Shown one piece after another: positions 9,149 to 18,552 of a DNA stretch of 64,000 nucleotides (position 1 is the stretch's first letter; the number at the start of each line of letters is the position of its first letter). Made by a program: the position numbers and the translations under genes. Location: NCBI RefSeq assembly GCF_035825295.1, contig NZ_JAYMGI010000002.1:6129501-6193500 (forward strand), given 5' to 3'. Source of the DNA: Actinacidiphila sp. DG2A-62. GTDB lineage: Bacteria > Actinomycetota > Actinomycetes > Streptomycetales > Streptomycetaceae. Under the pieces are notes generated by a model. It had not been told where the DNA came from and did not search any database. It saw only the letters and a program-made list of their open reading frames with translations.

Positions 9149-9735
9149 ACTGTTCGAATTGAAAAGTTTCCGCAGGTCAGCGCTTTACCTGACAGGGCAT
9201 CGGCTCCGCCGTCCCGCGCATGTCCCGCACGGAAGATTCGTCCATGGATGTCCAGATTTCAGCCCTGCCTTCTCGGCTTTGCATCCCGCGAGGTCCACGA
9301 GGTGTTCGAGCGGACGCGACGAAGCACTGCAGCGGCACTGGTGCGGCACCGCTGCGCCAGCCGGTGTGCCGGCGGCGTGGCGAGGCCCCTACTGCGCTGG
9401 CGGCGCTGGTTAGGGACGTTCGGCGGCGTGCTGGCCGTGGACGGTCCGAGACCCATGCCTGCACTCAGACAGTGGTGGGTATCAACGGCGAACTACCTCC
9501 AGATGCTGGGCTGGGCGACGCCCGGCGACGGTTGCAACAGGCGAGTCGGCTGACAGTCCGACCGCTCGCCTGCAAGAGGGCGTGCGCCTTACATCCGGGC
9601 AGGCTCGCGCGCCTGCGGCGCGGGTCCGCCCGGATCGGTGTCGTGGGCGCCGGTGTCGGTTGTGGTTCGTATGCTGCGACCATGCCAGACGCCTGAGATC
9701 ACAAGGACCTTCTTGACCTGCACGGCAAGGCGGCC
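9149..9735. other. intergenic region, no gene supported
   Basis: A 158-codon frame spans 9220-9696 but has no ribosome site and the Arg/Ala/Cys-rich composition typical of a shadow frame in GC-rich DNA. No RNA or repeat structure was recognised. Confidence 0.4.
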
Positions 9736-10029
9736 GTGCTGGAAGCGCAACGCGCTGCGGATGCTGCGTGGGCGGCTGTGGAGGACTACCGCAAGCGGGT
9801 GGACGCGGAGCGGAGGGCCGGTGCGGAGCCGCCGCAGCGCGGGGAGCGCCAGGTGCTGCGTCCCTGGACCGATGAGGAGGACAAGGCGTTCGGCGAACTG
9901 CACGCTGCCGCGGCCGCTGCGGGTGTCGAGCGGGTACGGGTTCTGGAAGAGGCCGGCCTCGCCTCGCCCTACGAAGTAGAGGTCGAGGTGCGCAAGCACT
10001 CCCGGAAGGCCCGCGCAGCCGACGGGTGA
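9736..10029 (+). CDS. small coiled-coil protein (97 aa)
   Basis: A short acidic/basic helical protein (VLEAQRAADAAWAAVEDYRK, later RPWTDEEDKAFGELHAAAA), predicted mostly coiled coil. Similar small proteins are known in Streptomyces accessory DNA but no function is assigned. The same frame extends upstream as HKDLLDLHGKAA to a TGA at 9694, four codons after an ATG at 9682. An original ATG start may therefore have been lost to a nonsense change, leaving the GTG at 9736. Modest support. Confidence 0.5.
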   Translation: MLEAQRAADAAWAAVEDYRKRVDAERRAGAEPPQRGERQVLRPWTDEEDKAFGELHAAAAAAGVERVRVLEEAGLASPYEVEVEVRKHSRKARAADG

Positions 10030-10340
10030 GACCGAATCGCCGCGCTGGCTGGCACGCTGACGCTTGAAGTGACTTAGCCGGGACGGGGGCGTCAGGCGGT
10101 GAGGTCCTTGCAAACGCAGCGACAGGTAGCCAGTGGCGATAGTTGCGGAAGCGAGAAACGGCTGGATTCCGGCTTGGTCTCAGTTTGTTTCTGATCATCC
10201 GATCATCCTCTCGTTGAGCTAAGGTGTGGATTTTGCGCGTAAGGGATGCTTGCTCGGCCGGTCTGCCAGGATGTTCTTCGGCGTGAGAGGTATAGGTATG
10301 GCCTGGTAGTCGGCGCTGATCTTTCTCCGAGGGGGCAAGT
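10030..10340. other. intergenic region upstream of the helicase block
   Basis: About 310 bases with somewhat lower G+C than surroundings and no convincing frame. A promoter for the downstream block is expected here but was not identified with confidence. Confidence 0.4.
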
Positions 10341-10931
10341 GTGGGTAAGAAAGTTCCTCCCGAGGTGCGTGAGAGGGCCAGGGAGCGGTCGTGTCCGGAC
10401 TGCCATGTCTTGCCGGGGGAGAAGTGTGCACCGGATAGGGGTGGGCGCTCTCAGTTGCACAGCGGGCGGATCTGGTCGGCAAGGAGGAGTATGGCGCCGA
10501 TGCCGGCGCGCCAGATTCTTCCCCTCGACGGGGAGCGCCACTATATGCCGCTGGTGCCCGACGACTCAGAGTCGCTTATCTTGTCGATCCACCAAAATGT
10601 TGTGCACGCGTTGGTGCTTGATCATGACGAGTTCGGCCTGCTCGTGGAGATCGCCATGCGGCAGGAGTCGCGGCTGCGAGGACACCCTCTGCCTCTGGCC
10701 AACCCCATTGTCGGCTTCTTCCTTGCTTCGCTGCGAAGCCTCACGCTGCAGGAGACTTGGGAGACTGCTGACCGACTGGTCGCTCGCGGTTTTGCCGTCA
10801 TGCCCGAGGAGCACGGATACGCGGTGGACGAGACTGCGATCAGGATCGTCGAGAGGTCGGCGCTGTCTGCTTCCTTTCTGATGAGTTGGAATGCGGCCAA
10901 GGTGGGATGGGACCGTGCGACGACCTCCTGA
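10341..10931 (+). CDS. small zinc-finger-like protein (196 aa)
   Basis: Starts at a GTG at 10341 with GAGGGGGC upstream. The N-terminus has CPDCHVLPGEKC (Cys-x2-Cys...Cys) flanked by basic residues and followed by HSGR. This is a CxxC...C(H)-type zinc knuckle seen in small actinobacterial and phage nucleic-acid-binding proteins. The remaining 140 residues are helical with no known motif. It precedes the SNF2/SWIM/nuclease genes on the same strand, and its stop overlaps the probable start of the next gene, so co-transcription is likely. The zinc-site reading is seen directly; DNA or RNA binding is inferred. Confidence 0.62.
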   Translation: MGKKVPPEVRERARERSCPDCHVLPGEKCAPDRGGRSQLHSGRIWSARRSMAPMPARQILPLDGERHYMPLVPDDSESLILSIHQNVVHALVLDHDEFGLLVEIAMRQESRLRGHPLPLANPIVGFFLASLRSLTLQETWETADRLVARGFAVMPEEHGYAVDETAIRIVERSALSASFLMSWNAAKVGWDRATTS

Positions 10932-11364
10932 AGACGGCGCGTTCGATGATGAACCCGGGCACAGAAGCCGCCTTGTGAGCAGAGGGCCGGGGGCGTTGGG
11001 GCGGGGAACGGGCCTTTCTCTCGATGGGCATAAAGAGGTGGGCAGAGTCCTGTCGGATATGCACGAGAGGCTTGTGGGAGTGGTTGTCGACCTGGGGGCT
11101 GCTTATCCTGTGCGTTCGCCGGGCGGTCGTGCCGTCAGGCGCATGGAGAATATCCTGTGCCTGCTGGCCTGTGTGCGATCGGAACTGGAAGAAACGATGT
11201 TCCGTGAGCACCGGGGGCGGGGGGATGGGTCCGTTTATTTTCCCAGGGCGTCTGCTGGTCCTGGTGGCCCGGTGGGGAATGCTCGGCCGGGCGGGACGGC
11301 GGTGCCGCACGGTGCGCGGTCGCAGGAGCGTGTGGGTGTCGTGGCGCTGCCTGAGTCCTTCTAG
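10915..11364 (+). CDS. uncharacterised small protein (149 aa)
   Basis: Not recognised. A GTG at 10915 overlaps the 3' end of the preceding gene by 17 bases; a GTG at 10975 is an alternative. The central part (GHKEVGRVLSDMHERLVGVV through RAVRRMENILCLLACVRSEL) is a well-formed helical stretch with balanced composition, which argues for a real protein. The ends are Gly/Pro/Arg-rich and disordered. It ends 48 bases before the SNF2 gene and is probably part of the same transcript. Confidence 0.5.
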   Translation: MRRPPEDGAFDDEPGHRSRLVSRGPGALGRGTGLSLDGHKEVGRVLSDMHERLVGVVVDLGAAYPVRSPGGRAVRRMENILCLLACVRSELEETMFREHRGRGDGSVYFPRASAGPGGPVGNARPGGTAVPHGARSQERVGVVALPESF

Positions 11365-11412
11365 GGCGGAGTTGGTTCGTGATCGTCGGATTTTTTGTGT
11401 GAGGAATGTGCA

Positions 11413-14400
11413 GTGGCGGGCCGTGCGGTGATGGCCGGGGTCGGTATCGGCGAGGGCCTCGCAGCGGGGTCGGAGCGTTTCGCGCGGGCCGACCCGGAGG
11501 TCTTTTATCGGGTGCTGAAGGGGAATGCTCGCCGGGAATTGCCTGCGCCCGGGCTGGAGGAGGAGATTCTCCGGCGCTGCGCGGGCGGGGAACTGGGTGT
11601 GCGCGAACTGGAGGTGCTGCTGCTGCGGACGGCCGGATCCGGGTGGCGGCGTGTGCGGGAAGCGGCCATGGACGCGGTGGCCTCGTATCCGGCCTGGGCG
11701 GTGAGCGTGCTTGCCGCTCACGCCCAGACCGGTGGCTGCTCGGTGCCGGAGTATCGCGACGAGAGCGAGGGCCGGCCGCCGGACCAGAGTTTCCGCGCCG
11801 TCGCGGTGATCAGTGCGCCGGCGGAGCTGGTCGGGCACGGTGGCCCCAGCCGTGTCCTGAAGCAGGCCCGGCAGGCAGCCGCTGTGCAGGTGCTCGCTCA
11901 GTTGGCGGGAGTGCTTGCGCCGCGTGTCGCCTTTCCCGAGTCCAGCCCGCAGCCGGTGCGTCTGCGGGTCGGCGGCCACCCGGTGGCCGCGCTCAACGAG
12001 TTCGCGCAGAGCAGCGGCATCAGCATGCCGGTCTACGGCGGGCTGACGCGTACCGGGCCGGCGCACCGGCCGCGGTTCACGATCGAGGTTTCCTGCCGGT
12101 TCCCGCCGGACGGTCCGATGGTCCACGCCTCGGGCAGCGGGCGCTCGAAGGGGGACGCGCGCACGGCAGCGGCGGCGTCCCTGGTGGCCCAGTTGCAGCA
12201 GTTGATGCTGCCGGGCCAGGCCCGTGGCGAGAACGTGGTCCCCCAGGTGCCTGCTGCGGTCGAGAGGGCGGGCACGGGTGCGCTCCCGCGGCCCGCGTCG
12301 TCGCAACCGCAGACGCGGCGCTCCTCCGCCGAGCAGACGTCGGAGGCTTCACACCCGGCGTCCTGGGAGTCGGTTCTGGCCGACCCGCGTGCTCGGCTGG
12401 AGTTCCGGCCCGGCAGGGCGCCGGGCGACGGAACGTTCCGGGTCTTGGGCGCGGGCGTGGCGCGCAGCGCGCCGTTTGGGGAGCTTCTGCCCCTGCTGCT
12501 GGCGTGCTCCCGGGATGCGCCGGCCGGAGGGGAGGTGCAGGCGGGCGGCTGTCGTCCGCCGTGGGGTGGAGTACGTGCGGGACGGGCGCGTGTATGCCGG
12601 TGTCAGCGACAGCGGATTCGCCGCATGGCGTGTGGGCCGCCCGGACCGGGTTCTGCAGGCTCAGGCCGAGGCTCTGGCCGGTGCGGAAGCCGGGCCGGCG
12701 CAGGCCGCCACGGTCTGGCTGGTGTGGCACGAGATCGCCGACCTCCTGGTCCGCGGGCCAGGGGCCCGGCTGACCGTGGGGGAGGGCCCGTTCACCGGGC
12801 GGCCGGTCCTGCTCGATGCACGGCAGGCGGCGGCTGCGGACGCCGCGTCATCCGCCAAGGTGATCGTGCCGTCGATGATCTTGCGTATCTCAGCCCCGGC
12901 CGGGCCGTCCCGCGGTGTCCCGGCCAAACTGATCGGCTGGCTCATGACGACCGGACCCGACGGCGTGGCCGCTTCCCCAGTGGTCTGGTCGGCGCTGGGG
13001 GAGGCCGAACGCGAGGGGTGCCGCCGCCGGCTTCGCCGCGCTGCAGTGACCTGCCCGCAGCTCGAACCGCTGGCCCGGCAACCCGACCCCGCCACGGCGT
13101 TGCTGGAGCCCAGGACCGTGCTGGCCGTGCACGAGTGCGCCGCGGCTCTGACGGCGGCAGGGCTCCCGGTGAGGTTCGACGCGCAGGTGGGCAACGCGAT
13201 CGCCGTGCACGCGAGCGTCGGCTCGCCGACCTCAGCAGGACCCGGGGCGCTGTCCTTGGACCGCCTGGTGGATTTCCGGTGGCGCTTCACCATGGCCGGG
13301 CAGCCGTTGACCCCGGCCGAACTTGACGCTCTGGCCCATGCCGTCGAGCCGCTGATCCGATTGCGCGACCAGTGGGTGCTCGTCGACCCGGAGACGCAGG
13401 CCCGTGCCCGCCGCCCGCGCTTGGACCCGCTCCCGGCCGGCCAAGCGCTCCTTGCCGCGCTGACCGGAACGGTCAGCATCGACGGCGCGGCCGTCGACTG
13501 CGTCGCCGAAGGAGAGCTGCAAGCCGTCGTCGGCCGGCTCCACCAACCGGAGACGGCGCCCGCGCGTGTTCCCGCAGCGGTTGCCACCACGCTCCGGGAC
13601 TACCAGCACCGCGGCTTCCAGTGGCTGGCGGCGCGAACGGACCTCGGGCTGGGCTGCATCCTCGGCGACGACATGGGGCTGGGCAAGACGCTGTCCGCGC
13701 TGGTGCTCCACGCCCACCGCCAAGCCCGCGCCGAGCGTCCCAGCCTGGTGGTGTGCCCGACCACGCTGTTGGCCGGCTGGGTCCGCGAAGCCGCCCAGCA
13801 CACCCCGGCCACCCACGTCGTCCGCTACCACGGCCCGCAACGCACGCTCGCCGACGTACGGCCCGGCACCCTCGTCGTCACCTCCTACGGAACCCTGCGT
13901 GCAGACCTGGAGAAGCTGGCGGCACTGCGCTGGGACATGCTCACTGCCGACGAGGCCCAGTTCGCCAAAAATCCCGCCAGCGCCACCGCCCGCGCCCTGC
14001 GGCGACTCGATGCCCGCGTCACTCTCGCACTGACCGGGACACCGCTGGAGAACAACACCACGGACCTGTGGGCGCTGCTCGACCTGACCAACCGCGGTCT
14101 GTTCGACACCATCCGCGGCTTCCGCGCCGCCTACGGCAAACCCGCCGAGGACGATCCGCGCGGCCCCGCCGCCCAGCGGCTGCGCAACCTCGTCCAGCCT
14201 TTCATGCTGCGCCGCACGAAGGACGATCCGGCGATCCTGCCCGAACTGCCGTCCGCGGTCATCAAGACCCAGCCGGTGCCGCTGAGCCCGCAGCAGACCG
14301 GGCTGTACGACACCGTCGTGCGCCGGCACCTCGACCAGATCGAAACCGCCGACGGCATCCAGCGCCGCGGCAAGGTCCTGGCCCTGATCTCCGCGCTGCG

Positions 14401-15007
14401 GCACATCTGCAACCACCCCGACCAGTACCTGCACCGCGAGCCCGCCGCCATCGCCACCGAACCCGACTGCGCCGCCCGCTCCGGCAAACTCCAGGCCTTG
14501 GACGAACTGGTCGCCGCCATCGCCGAACGCGACGAGCACGCACTGGTGTTCACCGTCTCCGCCCGCACCGCCCGCCTGCTGCACCACCACTTCGAGCGCC
14601 GCGGCCACGCCTGCGCACTGATCACCGGCGACGTTCCTGCCGCCGCCCGCGAGCAGACCGTCGACACCTTCCAGACCGGCCGACACCGCCTGCTGATCGC
14701 AACGACCCAGTCCGCCGGCTACGGTCTGACCCTCACCCGGGCCCAGCACGTCGTGATGTACGACCTGCCCTGGAACCCGGCGAAAGAAAAACAGGCCATC
14801 GACCGCGCCCACCGCATCGGCCAGAACCGCACCCTGCACGTCCACCGGCTGCTCGCCGAAGGCACCGTCGAAGACCACATCGACACCCTGCTCGCCGGCA
14901 GACGAGAACTCGCGGGCGCTCTGGTCACCCAAGGCGAAGCAGCCCTGAGCGAACTGAGCACGCACGACCTGACCGCTCTCGTCACCCTGAAAGCCCCCAC
15001 CCCGTGA
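11413..15007 (+). pseudogene. SNF2-family ATPase with N-terminal dsRNA-binding-like domain; one frameshift
   Basis: One long gene read in two frames, about 1,197 residues after correcting one base. The GTG at 11413 follows GAGGAA. Around nucleotides 11975-12210 lies a double-stranded-RNA-binding-type domain: HPVAALNEFAQSSG, then RFTIEVSC, then the SKGDARTAAAASLVAQLQQL helix. Near 12548 the frame shifts by one base (removing one G from cgggc restores it). The second frame carries the bacterial SNF2-associated region (LVDFRWRFTMAGQPLTPAE) and a complete Swi2/Snf2 motor. Its motifs are LGDDMGLGKT (I), VVTSYGT, TADEAQFAKN (II, DEAQ), LTGTPLENN (III), FTVSARTARLL, ATTQSAGYGLTLTRA (V) and QAIDRAHRIGQ (VI). 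Such motors translocate on double-stranded nucleic acid. The stop overlaps the start of the SWIM gene. The shift may be a sequencing error, as both halves are fully preserved. Confidence 0.85.
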
Positions 15008-16149
15008 AACCACCCACCCCCACCCTCACCGACCCCTGGGCCCGCGCGTGGGCAGCCGAGACCACCCGCCTCATGCCCGCTCCGCTCACCGCCCGCGCCG
15101 CCCAACTCCGCCACGACGGCGCCATCAGCCAGGTCACCACCACCTACGGAACCATCCGCGCCGAAGTCAGCAGCGGCAGAAACAACCCCGCCCACACCGC
15201 CGAACTCCACCTGCCCGCCTACAGCGCCGTGCAGTGGGAGAAGATCACCACCGCCCTCGCCGGCAGACCCGGCCTGCTGACCGCACTGCGCGCCGGAACC
15301 CTGCCTGCCGGACTCGTCGATCCCGCCCACACCGCAGGGCTGCCGCTCGCCCCCGCCCCCGGGGAGATCACCACAGGCTGCACCTGCCGAACACCAGGAA
15401 CAGCCTGCCTCCACGCGGCGGCCCTCGCCCACGAAGTCACCGGCCAGCTCCAGCAGCGAAGCGGACTGCTCCTGCTCACCCTCCGCGGCCTGACCCCGGC
15501 CAGCCTCATCGACCGCCTCACCCCGCCGGCATCACCCACCCCCCACAATCCCAGCGGAGCGACTCGCGCGAAAACCTCCACCCCAGGTCCCAGGAATTCC
15601 CCCGACGCCTTCGCCCAGCGGCCCGACCCCTTTCTACCGAGCAAGCCCGACCAGGAATTCCTCCTCATCGACGCGGCCTTGCGCGCACGACAACTTCTGG
15701 ACGGCCAACCCCTGATCACCGACCCCTTTATCGACGCCGTCCGCGCCCTCGCCGCCCCGCACGGACAAGCCCGGCTCACCGCCGTCGCCTCCCGCGCCGA
15801 CCGCACCCCGGCGGAAACCAAGCACATCCTTCTCGCCTACCGACACAACGGACCCGGCGGCGCCCACACCGCCGCGCACCCCGACAACAGCGACATCGAC
15901 GCCGGCCTCGCACGCGAGTGCCTGCACACCGTCGCGACCCGTCGCACAACCGGCGGAGAACTACGCCTGGACAACGGCCACATCACCGACCTCGGCGCCG
16001 GCATCCAACTCCGCTTCGGACCTGACAACCGCTGGCACCCCTACACCACCAGCCCGACCGGGCACTTCATCCCGGCACCGGGCGCCGACACCAGCGCCAC
16101 CACCGCATACGAGGCAGCCCGCAGGGCGCGCCGCCAACGCGGCAGATAA
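15004..16149 (+). CDS. SWIM zinc-finger protein (381 aa)
   Basis: The GTG at 15004 overlaps the TGA of the SNF2 gene (GTGA), so translation is coupled and the two products are probably made in fixed ratio. The SWIM motif C-x-C-x6-C-x-H is seen as CTCRTPGTACLH at nucleotides 15379-15414. The first 120 residues form the usual SWIM-protein N-domain; the C-terminal half after a Pro/Ser-rich linker (about residues 185-210) is unassigned. SWIM/SNF2 pairs are known in actinobacteria, where the zinc finger is thought to give nucleic-acid or partner binding to the motor. Function inferred only from that partnership. The start of the linker may mark two separable domains. Confidence 0.85.
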   Translation: MKPPTPTLTDPWARAWAAETTRLMPAPLTARAAQLRHDGAISQVTTTYGTIRAEVSSGRNNPAHTAELHLPAYSAVQWEKITTALAGRPGLLTALRAGTLPAGLVDPAHTAGLPLAPAPGEITTGCTCRTPGTACLHAAALAHEVTGQLQQRSGLLLLTLRGLTPASLIDRLTPPASPTPHNPSGATRAKTSTPGPRNSPDAFAQRPDPFLPSKPDQEFLLIDAALRARQLLDGQPLITDPFIDAVRALAAPHGQARLTAVASRADRTPAETKHILLAYRHNGPGGAHTAAHPDNSDIDAGLARECLHTVATRRTTGGELRLDNGHITDLGAGIQLRFGPDNRWHPYTTSPTGHFIPAPGADTSATTAYEAARRARRQRGR

Positions 16150-16320
16150 CCAGCTTCCGTCGAGACAGCACGCCAGTGCCAGTCCCGGCGGGAGAGCAGA
16201 AGGTCCGTCGGGCGATCATCCATGCCTGTGCGCTCCAGGTGCACGTCCGAACGTGCGAATCCTGGAAATAAAACGCGCGGTCGCGGCGCTGGTGATGATT
16301 CCGGATTGGTCAGTTGGGGG

Positions 16321-17208
16321 GTGGGGTCGCTGAGGTTGTTTCGCACCGTAGGCGGGGTGCACGAGGTGATGTTGCGGTCCGCCGGAGCTGAGGTCGAGGT
16401 GCAGCGTCTGGTCGAGGCGCACATGGACACGATGCTCGGCGTGCGGTTCCTGGCGAGCGAGTACGGCACCGGTCCTGTGCACGGGGGCCGGATCGACTCG
16501 CTGGGGATCGACGAGAACGGCTCGCCGGTCGTGGTCGAGTACAAGCGCGGGCGCGACGCCGGCGTGATCATGCAGGGCTTGTTCTACCTGGCCTGGCTGA
16601 CCGACCACCGCTCGGAATTCCAAGCCCTCGTCCGCGACCGGTTCGGACCGGCGGCTGCGTCCGGGGTGCGGTGGCACGCGCCCCGGCTGATCTGCGTCGC
16701 GGAAGACTTCACCCGCTATGACCGGCACGCGGTCCGTGAGGTCCGGCGCAGCATCGACCTGGTGCGCTACCGGCTCTTCGGCAGCGAACTGATCGGCCTG
16801 GAGACGGTCGTGGCCGCCGGAGCGGCGAGCCACAGGCGGCAGACAAGCGCCCGCTCCCTCCGGCCTGCGAGGCAGGGACCGGCCGGGGCGAGCGCGGCCG
16901 GGGAACTGCGGGCGGCGCTGGACGAGACGCTGGTGGCGCTCGGAGGGGACGTGCGGCGGATCGAGCGCAAGCAGTACCGGGCCTACCGGCGGCTTCGCAA
17001 CTTCGCCTGCGTCGGCCGCAGCCAGCGCCGCGAAGTCCTGGTCTACCTGCGAGCCGACCCCGAACACGTCGACCTCATCCCGGGCTTCACTCGCGACGTG
17101 ACCGGCGTGGGCCACCACGGGACCGGCGACCTGGAATTGCGGCTGCGCTCGGAGAAGGATCTGGAACGCGCCTGCGGGCTGCTTCGGCTCAGCTACGCCG
17201 CCGCATAA
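16321..17208 (+). CDS. PD-(D/E)XK nuclease with C-terminal DUF5655-like domain (295 aa)
   Basis: The N-terminal half contains GGRIDSLGIDENGSPVVVEYKRG, i.e. the Asp...Glu-x-Lys core of restriction-like/NucS-type nucleases (metal-dependent DNA cleavage). The C-terminal 110 residues (from about ELRAALDETLVALGGDVRRI to LRSEKDLERACGLLRLSY) match the DUF5655 pattern often fused to such nucleases. The GTG at 16321 was preferred because LRLFRTVGG is where family members begin and a G-rich site precedes it. The gene lies 171 bases after the SWIM gene on the same strand and may belong to the same functional unit. The TAA stop is the target site duplicated by the next IS, so the product is complete. Confidence 0.8.
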   Translation: MGSLRLFRTVGGVHEVMLRSAGAEVEVQRLVEAHMDTMLGVRFLASEYGTGPVHGGRIDSLGIDENGSPVVVEYKRGRDAGVIMQGLFYLAWLTDHRSEFQALVRDRFGPAAASGVRWHAPRLICVAEDFTRYDRHAVREVRRSIDLVRYRLFGSELIGLETVVAAGAASHRRQTSARSLRPARQGPAGASAAGELRAALDETLVALGGDVRRIERKQYRAYRRLRNFACVGRSQRREVLVYLRADPEHVDLIPGFTRDVTGVGHHGTGDLELRLRSEKDLERACGLLRLSYAAA

Positions 17209-17248
17209 GACTTCGTTTCTTATGGCGCGATCGTTCGTTGTTCCGTGC

Positions 17249-18081
17249 ATGACGGATCTGGTTGAGCGGTTGGTGCCGGACGAGTTGTGGGTGTTGTTCC
17301 GGCGGGTGGTGCCACCGACTGAGGTGATACGTCCGCAGGGCGGCGGCCGACGCCGGGCTGGTGACCGCGAGGCTCTGGCTGCGATCATCTTCGTGGCGAC
17401 GTCGGGCTGCACGTGGCGGCAGTTGCCGCCGGTGTTCGGGCCGGCCTGGCAGACGGTCTACCGGCGGTTCGCCCAGTGGAGCCGGGAGCGGGTCTGGGCG
17501 CGGTTGTATCGCGTGATCCTCGACGAGCTCGGGGCGCGGGGCGAGTTGGACTGGTCGCGGTGCGCTATCGACTCGGTCAGTCTGCGGGCGACAAAAGGGG
17601 GCCTTTGACGGGACCGAATCCGACCGACCGCGGCAAACTCGGATCGAAGATCCACCTGATCACCGACCGGAACGGGCTGCCCCTGTCCCTGGGGATTTCC
17701 GGCGCGAACATGCACGACAGCCAGGGCCTGGAGCCGCTCGTGCGAGGCATCACGCCCATCCGCTCCCGCTGCGGGCCCCGGCGACGGAAGCCGGCGAAAC
17801 TGCACGCCGGCAAGGGCTACGACTACGACCACCTGCGCCGATGGCTCCGCGAGCGCGGCATCCGCCCCCGCATCGCCCGCAAAGGCATCGAGTCCTCACA
17901 ACGGCTGGGCCGACACCGCTGGGTCGTGGAGAGAACCGTCTCCTGGCTGGCCGGCTGCCGACGGCTCCACCGCCGCTACGAACGCAAGGCCGAGCACTTC
18001 CTCGCCTTCGTCGGCATAGCCGCAATCCTCATCGGCCACCGCCGACTCGCCCGCCTAGATGCGCAAGGGCATTCAGTGTGA
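17249..18081 (+). CDS. IS5-family transposase in two overlapping frames
   Basis: Frame one encodes the N-terminal domain (MTDLVERLVPDELWVLFRRV, TSGCTWRQLPPVFG) and the first catalytic Asp in RCAIDSVSLRATKGG, then stops at 17608. The second frame, one base back, continues LTGPNPTDRGKLGSKIHLIT with the second Asp region, then GRHRWVVERTVSWL with the catalytic Glu and an RRLHRRYERK tail. The switch falls at ACAAAAGGGGGCC (about 17592-17604), a slippery A/G run that would permit -1 programmed frameshifting, as known for several IS5 members. Alternatively it is simply a mutation. Start taken at the ATG at 17249; the ATG at 17222 lies inside the terminal repeat. Confidence 0.8.
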
Positions 18082-18552
18082 GGTTCCAACGCTGCTGGTG
18101 CAGACACGCAAGGGCGCGATCTCAGGCTCCGTCATGACCTGCTCCAAGTGGCCGTCCGCCTCGTCCAGCTCCGGCCAGGCGACGACCCCTGGCATGTTGT
18201 CGGCCAGGAAACCCTCCACGATCGGACCAAGTTGGTCGGCAACCCTGTAGGTGCCGTCGAACGGCAACTCCTCCGGAGGAACGGAGCCGGTCGAGCACCG
18301 GAGCTGCCCGGCCTGCCCGTCGTGCCACACATAGAACGTCGCCACTCCGGAGAAGCCCAGCTCGCGGATGCGTTCCCGGATGCCGGCAGCAGTCTGTTCG
18401 AAGGCAGCGACCACCTCGGCAGCGGACAACGGCCGCCCGTCCTCGTCACCTGCACCCAGCGACCAGGTGTTCGTCTCCCACTCCACCCGCCGGTTACCCG
18501 GCTCCAATGCAAGCGGCTCTTCGGCCACCTCAGCGATCCATGTCAACAGCAC
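18073..18552 (-). CDS. uncharacterised passenger protein (159 aa)
   Basis: Not recognised. It lies inside the IS inverted repeats, opposite to the transposase and overlapping its last 9 bases. The GTG at 18552 (VLLTWIAEVAEEPLALEPGN) is the likelier start; the ATG at 18594 lies in the terminal repeat itself and would take its ribosome site from flanking DNA. The protein is acidic, soluble, rich in Trp and Glu, with AAGIRERIRELGFSGVATFY VWHD in the middle (two segments). Similar small acidic proteins occur as solitary genes in Streptomyces and recall immunity-type proteins, but no motif proves this. Presence inside an IS suggests mobilisation of a host gene. Confidence 0.6.
   Translation of the reverse strand: MLLTWIAEVAEEPLALEPGNRRVEWETNTWSLGAGDEDGRPLSAAEVVAAFEQTAAGIRERIRELGFSGVATFYVWHDGQAGQLRCSTGSVPPEELPFDGTYRVADQLGPIVEGFLADNMPGVVAWPELDEADGHLEQVMTEPEIAPLRVCTSSVGTSH

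Noticed and set aside
8866-9162. 98-codon plus-strand frame ending PPAGFEPAHTAPE
   Set aside because: Translation of the antisense of tRNA-Arg; a known type of false annotation.
13232-15013. Long minus-strand frame (593 codons) opposite the SNF2 gene
   Set aside because: Gly/Val/Gln-rich translation with no motif; it is the antisense of a gene with all helicase motifs, a normal effect of high G+C.
15048-16025. 325-codon plus-strand frame rich in Arg and Pro overlapping the SWIM gene
   Set aside because: Shadow frame; the SWIM frame has the zinc motif and the coupled start.
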